From Marinospirillum sp. (lineage in GTDB: Bacteria > Pseudomonadota > Gammaproteobacteria > Pseudomonadales > Halomonadaceae): a stretch of 5,007 nucleotides of DNA. Position numbers and translations under genes: made by a program. The notes beneath the pieces were generated by a model. That model was not told the origin of the DNA. It did not search any database and was given only the letters and a program-made list of their open reading frames with translations. The stretch covers positions 1-5,007 of the forward strand of contig SKIX01000257.1 in the NCBI GenBank assembly GCA_007116195.1, read 5' to 3'. This document shows, piece after piece, positions 1 through 5,007 of this stretch (the stretch's first letter is position 1; every line of letters begins with the position of its first letter).

Positions 1-409
1 GGCCCTGTAATTGCTGAATTAAACTTTGCAGGCGTGCTAGTTGCTGATCTATTTCATGCTGAGATTGCTCTAAACCCTGTTGATAGCCACTTTGGAACCC
101 AGCTTCCTGACCTTGGGCTTCACCTTCCTGGTAGCCTAAAGCCTTTCCTTCATTGTGGCCTGCTTGCTGACCCTGTTCGAAGCCCTGCTGAAAGCCTTGC
201 TGCCGTGCTTCTTCTTTTAACTCTGCTATCTCTTCTTCTGTAGGCGGTTTGGGCTCAGGCGGCTCTACCTCTTGTTGCTCTTCGGCCTGCTCAGCTTCTA
301 GCTCATTTAAACGCTGTGCTATACGGCGGCGCACACCTGTCAGGTCCGGCATTTCCCAGCGTTCAAAAGGCACCTTGTCATTGGCTGGAATACGTTTTCT
401 ATGCGGCAC
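1..409 (-). CDS. fliH: FliH, flagellar export apparatus ATPase regulator/peripheral stalk (N-terminal part, runs off the left edge)
   Basis: FliH binds the type III export ATPase FliI as a dimer, tethers it to the export gate and C-ring, and restrains its activity in the cytoplasm. The first 136 residues are visible. The N-terminus has a short motif, PFERWEMPDL (residues 14-23), like the Trp-containing segment of gammaproteobacterial FliH. A Glu/Gln/Pro-rich linker follows (about 38-60), then a run with glycine at every fourth residue from 72 to 112, the GxxxG helix typical of FliH, then the beginning of a Gln-rich helix. The C-terminal FliI-binding domain lies beyond the window. The GTG start at 409 is chosen because an in-frame TGA (419-421) lies only three codons upstream and GAGGA (416-420) sits 6 nt before it. 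It follows fliG by 66 bp on the same strand, as expected for a fliEFGHIJ operon. No frameshift was seen in the visible part. Confidence 0.93.
   Translation of the reverse strand, partial: MPHRKRIPANDKVPFERWEMPDLTGVRRRIAQRLNELEAEQAEEQQEVEPPEPKPPTEEEIAELKEEARQQGFQQGFEQGQQAGHNEGKALGYQEGEAQGQEAGFQSGYQQGLEQSQHEIDQQLARLQSLIQQLQG
74..196 (-). repeat. GxxxG repeat segment of FliH (11 glycines, period 4)
   Basis: Within the FliH reading frame, residues 72, 76, 80, 84, 88, 92, 96, 100, 104, 108 and 112 are all glycine, giving ten overlapping GxxxG units without a break. The run is flanked by Ala68 and Ser116, which are also small residues in register. Intervening positions are mostly Gln, Glu, Ala, Phe or Tyr, with the aromatic residue usually just after a glycine. 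At the DNA level this is a 12-bp quasi-period and not an exact repeat. GxxxG repeats in the helical N-terminal half of FliH are a known family trait and are thought to allow close helix-helix packing in the dimer. Confidence 0.9.
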
Positions 410-475
410 AAGATGTCCTCAAAATCAAAAAGTCCAATTTCAACCAGCAAGCGACCATCCTTTTCAGCTTAAGGA
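410..475 (-). other. 66-bp fliG-fliH spacer
   Basis: The non-coding gap between the fliG stop (TAA, 476-478) and the fliH GTG start holds the fliH Shine-Dalgarno. It also holds a 19-codon open frame starting with ATG at 458 and ending with TAG at 399-401, just inside fliH. The AGG in front of that ATG is too close to be a good ribosome binding site, so I do not call it a gene. No hairpin with a T-run was found, so fliG and fliH are probably co-transcribed. Confidence 0.55.
416..420 (-). promoter_or_regulatory. Ribosome binding site deciding the GTG start of fliH
   Basis: GAGGA on the minus strand lies 6 nt upstream of the GTG at 409. It overlaps an in-frame TGA (419-421), so no longer FliH reading is possible from this frame. 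This supports GTG at 409, which is the first possible start codon after that stop. Confidence 0.75.
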
Positions 476-1492
476 TTACAGCATTTCATCGCCACTTGAT
501 GCCAAGTTGATGGTGCCATCTTCAGCAAGACGTCGAGCCACACCCAGAATTTCTTTCTGGGAAGACTCAACCTCACTAACACGCACAGGCCCTTGAGCTT
601 CAAGATCGTCACGCAGCAGCTCCGCGGCACGCTTGGACATATTTTTGAAAATCTTTTCTTGGACTCGTGTTTCTGCACCTTTCAAGGCCAGGGTTAAAGT
701 TTCTGGCTTAACTTCACGCAGCAGAGTTTGTAGATCACGATCATCCAGATCAGCAAGGTTATCAAAGACAAACATGAGGTCTTCAATTTCTTCACCCAGA
801 GCTTCATCGATCTCTTTAATGGCATCCATAAGGTCACCCTCAATGGAGCTATCCAGGTTATTCATAATATCAGCAACAACCTTAACACCACCCATACTGG
901 TTGTTTGTGTGCCACCAGAACCCGAGAATTGTTTTTCCAAAATATCATTCAACTCTTGTAATGCTTGCGGTTGGACTGACTCAAGTGCAGCAACACGTAG
1001 TGTCACATCCAAACGCACCTTGGGATCAAAAAAGCGTAGTATTTCTGCGCCTTGATCTGGGTCCAGATAAGATAAAACGATGGCTTGAATCTGTGGGTGT
1101 TCGAAACGAATAATGTCAGCTACAGCGCGTGGTTCCATCCATTTCAACGTATCCAAACCTGTGGTGTTGCCACCCAGAAGGATACGATCGATTAAGCCAT
1201 TTGCCTTATCTTCGCCGAGTGCTTCGCTAAGCATACGGCGTATATAGCTGTCTGCACCAACACCCAGCCCTGTTTGCTCACCAACATCTTCTAAGAAGTC
1301 GCCCAGGACTTCTTCAACCTGAGCACGGCTAACGTTTTGTAGTTGGGACATGGCCAAACCGATCTTTTGAACCTCTTTTGGCCCCATGTGCTTAAGAACC
1401 TGGGCAGCATCAGTTTCACCCAGAGACATCAAAAGTATTGCTGCCCTCTCAAGAGAAGACAAATTCTCTGCGTAAAGCTCTTCTTCACTCAT
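476..1492 (-). CDS. fliG: FliG, flagellar rotor/switch protein
   Basis: FliG is the C-ring protein that anchors to the FliF tail and meets the stator (MotA/PomA), generating torque and setting rotation direction. The product is 338 residues, close to the usual 330-340. The N-terminal domain (about 1-105) matches the FliF-binding part. The middle domain carries the EHPQ motif at 131-134, which is involved in FliM binding. A Gly-Gly linker lies at 201-202. The C-terminal domain has the MFVF motif (240-243) and the charged torque residues: Lys271, Arg288, Asp295, Asp296 and Arg304 line up with E. coli K264, R281, D288, D289 and R297. The ATG start overlaps the end of fliF by 8 bp, with a GGGTGG-like ribosome site inside fliF, which suggests translational coupling. 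The gene looks intact. Confidence 0.98.
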   Translation of the reverse strand: MSEEELYAENLSSLERAAILLMSLGETDAAQVLKHMGPKEVQKIGLAMSQLQNVSRAQVEEVLGDFLEDVGEQTGLGVGADSYIRRMLSEALGEDKANGLIDRILLGGNTTGLDTLKWMEPRAVADIIRFEHPQIQAIVLSYLDPDQGAEILRFFDPKVRLDVTLRVAALESVQPQALQELNDILEKQFSGSGGTQTTSMGGVKVVADIMNNLDSSIEGDLMDAIKEIDEALGEEIEDLMFVFDNLADLDDRDLQTLLREVKPETLTLALKGAETRVQEKIFKNMSKRAAELLRDDLEAQGPVRVSEVESSQKEILGVARRLAEDGTINLASSGDEML

Positions 1493-3254
1493 CGTTTACC
1501 ACCCAATGACGCACAACCTGGGCCACTCGGCCGGGATTTTCAGCTATCAATGCTCTAATGGCATTGAGTTGACGCTCATACAGATCACTTGGCGGTGCCA
1601 GCAGCGGATCATCTGATGCACTAAGCGTAACTTGATCATCAGGCAAGCCACCATCCAAGGGTGCAAGATCATCCATTTCAGCATCTTCAACATCTTTGTC
1701 GGATTTACTAGCCAGGTTGCGTAGAATCGGACGCAGCACACCAAAGATCAGAATCAAGATAAATAGACCCGCAAGAACCTGCTTTGCCAAGTCCCAAAAC
1801 CAAGGCTCTTCCCAAAAGGGAACATCGGGCAAATCATCAATGCCACTTTCAACAAAGGGCGAGTTAATCACACTGACACTATCGCCACGCGCAGCTGAGT
1901 AACCCACTGCATTGCGGACTAAAGTAGTGATACGTTCAATTTCATTTTCACTCCAGGGCTGACGTTCAGCATTACCTGTTTCTGGATTACGCTGAATCAA
2001 GTCATCTATGACGACGGCAACCGTCATACGGGCTATGCGACCTGCATCATTGCGTGAATAGCTGAGTGTACGATCTAACTCAAAATTACGCGTTGCTTGA
2101 GACCGACGATTGCTAGAACCACTTGCTCCCTGATCCTGTCCACCCGCTTCTTCTGGTGCAAAACCATCTTGAGGTGGTTGATTAGACAAAGCGCCTGGAA
2201 TTCCCAAGGGGCCAAAATCACCTACTCGCTCCTCATTAACCGTCTGCTCACTGCGTATTGCAGGCATATCTGGGTTAAACAACTCTGAGCTCTGTTCAAC
2301 TTGGGTAAAGTCCACATCGACTGAAACAGCCGTTTGGAAGCGGCCAGGGCCTGCAATAGGCTCCAAAATAGAGCGAATACGGTCATTAACCCGCTGCTCA
2401 ACTAAGCGTGTGTGCTCCAACTGGCGAGCCATCGCCTTATCAGTTTCACTTTCATCGCGCTGGGAAAGCAGATTACCGCGCTGATCCACAATAGTGACAT
2501 CTTCTGATGACATCTGAGGAATACTAGAAGCAACCAGGCTCATCATGGCTCTAGCTTGAGCTGGATCCAAACTCCGCCCAGGAGTCAAACTAAGAAAAAC
2601 GGATGCCGAGGGCTTGCGCTGGTCGCGCATAAAAACTGATTGCCTGGGAACAGCAAGATGAACCCGAGCCTGGCGTACAGAGTCTAAGCTAGAAATAGTT
2701 CTTGCCAATTCACCTTCAATGCTTCGCAAATAACGAGCATTCTCCATGAATTGACTGGTACCCAAACCCTGGTCTCTTTCCAGTAACTCATAGCCAACCG
2801 TATTCGGCTGAGCAATATCAGCACCCGCAATATGCATCCTGGCTTGGTGAATATCGGCTTCACGTACCAGGAGTGCACCAGAGGAGGTGTCTATACGGTA
2901 GTTGATGCGATTTTGTTCAAGAATATCGACAATTGCAGCTGAGTCCACCTCATTCAGGCTAGACATTAGAGGGCGATAGCTATCCGACTGCGACCAGAGG
3001 ACGACGGCAAAACCTAAGGCTATACTCGCAGCAAAACCGACGAGCAAGGCCATCTGCCGCAAGATATCTAACTGATTAAAATTAGCCAGCAAGGTCTCAG
3101 CTTTGCTACCACTTTTCAGCAAGCTTTTCTTAGCCGGTTTATCATTTTGATCAGTTTTATCTGCGGCAGCACTACTGCTATCAGGCTTGCTGCTATCAGG
3201 CAGCTTGTTTTCTGCCCCTTCTTCAGCAGCCACATTGGCAGGTGCATTTTCCAT
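1485..3254 (-). CDS. fliF: FliF, flagellar MS-ring protein
   Basis: FliF forms the MS ring in the inner membrane, the base on which the C-ring, export gate and rod assemble. The product is 589 residues, within the range for polar flagellates (E. coli is about 552). A long polar Ala/Ser/Asp/Lys-rich cytoplasmic tail (1-55) precedes the first membrane segment (about 66-87). The periplasmic ring-building motifs follow, including the conserved region GYELLERDQGLGTSQF (154-169) and the segment around 171-205. A Gly/Gln/Ser-rich, poorly conserved stretch (about 345-390) marks the variable beta-collar region. The second membrane segment is at about 489-510. The acidic cytoplasmic tail ends in the amphipathic FliG-binding segment (about 558-587, with YERQLNAIRALI and RHWV). 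The ATG at 3254 has GGGG 7 nt upstream. The gene lies 38 bp after fliE and overlaps fliG by 8 bp. Confidence 0.98.
   Translation of the reverse strand: MENAPANVAAEEGAENKLPDSSKPDSSSAAADKTDQNDKPAKKSLLKSGSKAETLLANFNQLDILRQMALLVGFAASIALGFAVVLWSQSDSYRPLMSSLNEVDSAAIVDILEQNRINYRIDTSSGALLVREADIHQARMHIAGADIAQPNTVGYELLERDQGLGTSQFMENARYLRSIEGELARTISSLDSVRQARVHLAVPRQSVFMRDQRKPSASVFLSLTPGRSLDPAQARAMMSLVASSIPQMSSEDVTIVDQRGNLLSQRDESETDKAMARQLEHTRLVEQRVNDRIRSILEPIAGPGRFQTAVSVDVDFTQVEQSSELFNPDMPAIRSEQTVNEERVGDFGPLGIPGALSNQPPQDGFAPEEAGGQDQGASGSSNRRSQATRNFELDRTLSYSRNDAGRIARMTVAVVIDDLIQRNPETGNAERQPWSENEIERITTLVRNAVGYSAARGDSVSVINSPFVESGIDDLPDVPFWEEPWFWDLAKQVLAGLFILILIFGVLRPILRNLASKSDKDVEDAEMDDLAPLDGGLPDDQVTLSASDDPLLAPPSDLYERQLNAIRALIAENPGRVAQVVRHWVVNDE
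3175..3201 (-). repeat. 12-bp direct repeat within the 5' end of fliF
   Basis: CTGCTATCAGGC (plus strand) occurs at 3175-3186 and again at 3190-3201, offset by 15 bp. The offset is five codons and encodes two PDSS units (residues 19-22 and 24-27) in the polar N-terminal tail of FliF. It looks like an in-frame slippage duplication in a weakly constrained part of the protein. Confidence 0.8.
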
Positions 3255-3256
3255 TC

Positions 3257-3272
3257 ATTAACCCCAGTTAAT
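3257..3272 (-). promoter_or_regulatory. Inverted repeat containing the fliF ribosome binding site
   Basis: The minus strand reads ATTAAC-TGGG-GTTAAT: perfect 6-bp arms around a 4-nt loop, just upstream of the fliF ATG. The GGGG Shine-Dalgarno (3262-3265) spans the loop and the first base of the 3' arm, 7 nt before the start. In RNA this could form a small, AU-rich hairpin that partly covers the ribosome site. The stem is weak, so a regulatory role is only a possibility. Confidence 0.4.
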
Positions 3273-3292
3273 CCACTCAGCCCTGCAATTCA

Positions 3293-3688
3293 TTAAATAG
3301 GCATACGCATAACTTCTTGGTACGCTCCAACTAATCGGTTCCTGACTTGCGTCATCGCTTCAAAGGAAACGCTAGCTTTTTGTGCAGAGATCATAACGTT
3401 GGTGATATCCACATCCGGGTCACCCAGCTCATAGCGCTCGCGTAGATTGTTAGCACTCTGTTGATGCCCATTTACATTATCGATTGCTTGTTTTAGCAGA
3501 GTAGCGAAGGAGGGTACCTCCTTAACACCTTCAGCTTTGCGAACACCCGCAACTTCAGCTCCTTCTCGCAAACCTTGCACTAGAGGGCCTTGCTGAAGCT
3601 GAGACCCCACAACAGAGCTAGGATCCATGCTCCTTTGGGTTGACCTTATTTGGGAGAGCACATTGGATATATCGACGCGTTCGACCAT
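3293..3688 (-). CDS. fliE: FliE, MS ring-rod junction protein
   Basis: FliE is exported through the flagellar type III apparatus and forms the adapter between the MS ring and the proximal rod. The product is 131 residues, somewhat longer than the usual 100-110. The conserved part is residues 59-131: SFATLLKQAIDNVN (60-73), then the signature GDPDVDITNVMISAQKAS (89-106), then the C-terminal helix ending in MRMPI. The extra length lies in a Gln/Ser/Gly-rich N-terminal part (about 15-57). The ATG at 3688 has AAGG (3698-3701) 9 nt upstream, and the opening MVERVDISNVLSQIR looks like a genuine helical FliE N-terminus, so this start is preferred. The gene ends in two adjacent stops, TAA then TGA. 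It is the first gene of the fliE-fliF-fliG-fliH run. Confidence 0.97.
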   Translation of the reverse strand: MVERVDISNVLSQIRSTQRSMDPSSVVGSQLQQGPLVQGLREGAEVAGVRKAEGVKEVPSFATLLKQAIDNVNGHQQSANNLRERYELGDPDVDITNVMISAQKASVSFEAMTQVRNRLVGAYQEVMRMPI

Positions 3689-3708
3689 TTTAGGATACCT
3701 TATTATCG

Positions 3709-3725
3709 TTTAACACCTTGTTAAA
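3709..3725 (-). repeat. Inverted repeat TTTAAC-N5-GTTAAA upstream of fliE
   Basis: Perfect 6-bp arms, TTTAAC and GTTAAA, surround AAGGT on the minus strand. The repeat overlaps the proximal copy of the 18-bp tandem repeat and ends about 20 nt before the fliE ATG. A second, interlocked pairing joins AACACC (3712-3717, plus strand) with GGTGTT (3727-3732). This could be a DNA-binding palindrome or a small leader hairpin. Confidence 0.55.
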
Positions 3726-3756
3726 GGGTGTTTTCAGCTTAAAGGGTGTTTTCAGC
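3721..3756 (-). repeat. Perfect 18-bp tandem duplication upstream of fliE
   Basis: On the minus strand GCTGAAAACACCCTTTAA occurs twice back to back (3756-3739 and 3738-3721) with no mismatch. Each copy holds an AACACC element. A third, inverted element (GGTGTT, minus strand, 3717-3712) follows directly, so three half-site-like elements lie 33-62 bp upstream of the fliE start codon. A recent slippage duplication is the simplest explanation. Because it falls in the presumed promoter or leader of the operon, it may affect expression. Confidence 0.9.
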
Positions 3757-3890
3757 GCAAGAATAAAAAGTTATATTTGTTGCATAAGCTTCAATTGGCT
3801 GCTTAAAATCAATAACTTAGGTGCACAATCACCCGCTAACCTTGCTACTCTACCGCAATTTACTTGTGCATGACCACTCTATCTTCCTAC

Positions 3891-3924
3891 AAAAAACGCA
3901 AAATACTGCTACCAAATGTATCAG
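3891..3924 (-). terminator. Possible weak rho-independent terminator after flrC
   Basis: About 9 nt after the flrC stop codon the minus strand can fold as CTG-A-TAC, loop ATTTG, GTA-G-CAG, giving two 3-bp stems separated by one A-G mismatch. It is followed by ATTTTGCGTTTTTTG, which is T-rich but interrupted. The position fits a terminator separating flrC from fliE. The short, imperfect stem makes it weak, so some read-through into fliE is plausible. Confidence 0.35.
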
Positions 3925-3933
3925 CTTACTGTT

Positions 3934-5007
3934 TTATTCTTCTAGCAGGCCTGCCTCCCGCATTTTTGCCAGCTTATATCGCAAAGTGCGCGGACTGATT
4001 CCTAGCCGCTCAGCTGTTTCTTTTTTTCGCCCCCCTTCTTCACGCAAAGCATCGAGTATCATCAAAAACTCCTTCTCTTTTAAGTCTTCCTTTAGCGCTT
4101 CTGCTGAAGTTATTTCTGGTAAGAGTCTAGCTGATCCTGCAGCTTCTGGTGTACTAGCAGCTACTTGAGGAGGCGTTTCATTTTCCAGCAGAATATTATC
4201 CGGCAGAATTTGGCTTCCCGTTGTCATGATTAGTGCTCGCTGAATAACATTTTCCAGTTCTCGCACATTGCCTGGCCAAGAGTGCTGTAGCAGCAACTCT
4301 GAAGCTTCCTGGCTTAAAGCAGGCAGCTTATGAACACCCATACGCTGAGCATGCTTTGCTATAAGCGCACGGGCTAAAGGCAGCACATCGGCTTTGCGCT
4401 CTCGCAAAGGTGGCCAAGAAAGGGGAAAAACGTTCAAGCGATAATAAAGGTCCTCTCGAAACTTCCCGTCCTGAATGCTTTCTTTTAAGTTACGGTTGCT
4501 GGTCGCTAGTACTCGAACATCTAATTTCAAAGTTTTTCGGGAACCTAGACGCTCAACCTCTTGCTCTTGCAATACCCTTAAGAGCTTTGCCTGAAGCTCA
4601 AGCGGCATCTCAGACACCTCATCCAGCAACAAGGTGCCACCATCAGCTTGCTCAAATTTACCTGGCGCACTGGTGTTAGCGCCAGTGAAAGCACCCTTTT
4701 CATAACCAAAGAGCGTCGCTTCCAGCAAACTTTCTGGTATCGCCGCACAATTGATAGCAACAAAAGGCTTCCCTGCTCTTGGCGACTGCTGATGAATAAA
4801 GCGAGCCAAAACCTCTTTACCTGTTCCTGACTCGCCACCGATCATGACCGAAGCATCACTCTTTGCAACACGGCTAGCTAATTGCAACAGTTCTCGACTG
4901 CTAGCATCTTCAACGACAGGGCCCAAAGCAAGCTGCTGTTCAGCAGCACCAGCTTTTAATAAAGGCTTAACAATAGTAACTAAAAGCTCACTTTCAAATG
5001 GTTTCAC
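3934..5007 (-). CDS. flrC: FlrC/FleR-type sigma-54-dependent flagellar response regulator (C-terminal 357 residues, N-terminus outside the window)
   Basis: This is an activator of sigma-54 promoters of mid-hierarchy flagellar genes, phosphorylated by a partner kinase (FlrB/FleS). The first codon here, GTG, is probably the internal Val of the VKPF motif at the end of the receiver domain and not a start. In fragment numbering, the AAA+ domain shows Walker A GESGTGKE (58-65), the sigma-54-contacting loop GAFTGA (105-110), Walker B LLLDE (126-130), sensor I ATSNRNL (168-174), the arginine-finger region FREDLYYR (183-190) and sensor [10 protein letters not shown] (244-251). A Pro/Ala-rich linker (about 276-297) leads to a Fis-type helix-turn-helix (about 325-350, [11 protein letters not shown]). 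The ending TAA is at 3934-3936. Its place directly before fliE matches flrC in Vibrio and fleR in Pseudomonas. Calling it flrC or fleR is naming only. A general NtrC-type regulator is unlikely in this context. Confidence 0.94.
   Translation of the reverse strand: MKPFESELLVTIVKPLLKAGAAEQQLALGPVVEDASSRELLQLASRVAKSDASVMIGGESGTGKEVLARFIHQQSPRAGKPFVAINCAAIPESLLEATLFGYEKGAFTGANTSAPGKFEQADGGTLLLDEVSEMPLELQAKLLRVLQEQEVERLGSRKTLKLDVRVLATSNRNLKESIQDGKFREDLYYRLNVFPLSWPPLRERKADVLPLARALIAKHAQRMGVHKLPALSQEASELLLQHSWPGNVRELENVIQRALIMTTGSQILPDNILLENETPPQVAASTPEAAGSARLLPEITSAEALKEDLKEKEFLMILDALREEGGRKKETAERLGISPRTLRYKLAKMREAGLLEE

Larger units (their letters stand above)
3689..3933 (-). promoter_or_regulatory. 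flrC-fliE intergenic region, presumed promoter region of the fliE operon
   Basis: This 245-bp AT-rich, non-coding gap between two genes on the same strand is the only place in the window large enough for an operon promoter with upstream sites. It includes a possible terminator next to flrC, an 18-bp tandem duplication and inverted repeats next to fliE, and the fliE ribosome site. I checked every GG on the minus strand for a GC 10 nt downstream, the core of a sigma-54 -24/-12 element, and found none. No convincing sigma-70 or sigma-28 pair was found either: TATAAC near 3766-3771 has no suitable -35. The promoter assignment therefore rests on position alone. Confidence 0.5.

Noticed and set aside
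34..243. Plus-strand open frame of 69 codons
   Set aside because: It lies antisense to fliH; its Leu/Pro-rich translation is the complement of the Gln/Glu/Gly codons of FliH and shows no protein family features.
249..596. Plus-strand open frame of 115 codons spanning the fliH start, the spacer and the fliG end
   Set aside because: Antisense to two recognisable genes, Ser/Arg-rich low-quality translation, no ribosome site or family features.
633..1055. Plus-strand open frame of 140 codons
   Set aside because: Entirely antisense to conserved FliG codons; Ser/Arg-rich composition typical of a shadow frame.
3702..3707. GATAAT as a -10 promoter element for fliE
   Set aside because: It abuts the ribosome binding site, so a transcript would start within or after it, and no -35 is found 16-18 nt upstream.
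3721..3756. Tandem repeat as the start of a CRISPR array
   Set aside because: The two 18-bp units are directly adjacent with no spacers, and no cas genes are present.
3855..3872. TGCACAAGTAAATTGC as a sigma-54 promoter
   Set aside because: It contains TTGC and a GCAC-like part, but no GG lies 10 nt before the GC, so the invariant core and spacing are not met.
3821..4168. Plus-strand open frame of 115 codons starting in the flrC-fliE gap
   Set aside because: Two thirds is antisense to the conserved Fis-type domain and linker of FlrC; the remaining part has no family resemblance or ribosome site.
4998..5007. GTG at 5005-5007 as the true start of the regulator gene
   Set aside because: The residues following it (KPFE) match the conserved end of a receiver domain, so this Val is almost certainly internal and the gene continues beyond the window.

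Overview
The window is a stretch of a polar-type flagellar gene cluster, with every gene on the minus strand. In transcription order (right to left) it holds the 3' part of a sigma-54 response-regulator gene (flrC/fleR), then fliE, fliF, fliG and the 5' part of fliH. This gene order and the protein sequences point to a gammaproteobacterium with polar flagella of the Pseudomonas/Vibrio/marine gammaproteobacteria kind. Base composition looks mid-GC. The genus cannot be told from the sequence alone.

Layout. Positions 3934-5007 carry the end of the receiver domain, the AAA+ domain and the Fis-type DNA-binding domain of FlrC/FleR; the N-terminus lies beyond the window. Positions 3689-3933 are the only sizeable non-coding stretch (245 bp). 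It holds a possible weak terminator for flrC and, close to fliE, a perfect 18-bp tandem duplication interlocked with inverted repeats. Then come fliE (3293-3688), fliF (1485-3254), fliG (476-1492, overlapping fliF by 8 bp) and, after a 66-bp gap, fliH, which starts with GTG at 409 and runs off the left edge.

How the genes work together. FlrC/FleR is the phosphorylation-dependent activator of mid-hierarchy flagellar genes in polar flagellates. FliE joins the MS ring to the rod. FliF is the MS ring. FliG is the rotor/switch protein bound to the cytoplasmic tail of FliF. FliH is the peripheral-stalk and negative regulator of the export ATPase FliI. The run fliE-fliF-fliG-fliH is very probably one operon, normally continuing into fliI and fliJ.

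The coding content is ordinary, and I see no mobile element, CRISPR array, RNA gene or undescribed system. The points worth a second look are small: the 18-bp tandem duplication before fliE, the absence of a correctly spaced sigma-54 -24/-12 element there, a Shine-Dalgarno-containing inverted repeat before fliF, an unusually clean run of eleven glycines at every fourth residue in FliH, and the fliG-fliH spacer.
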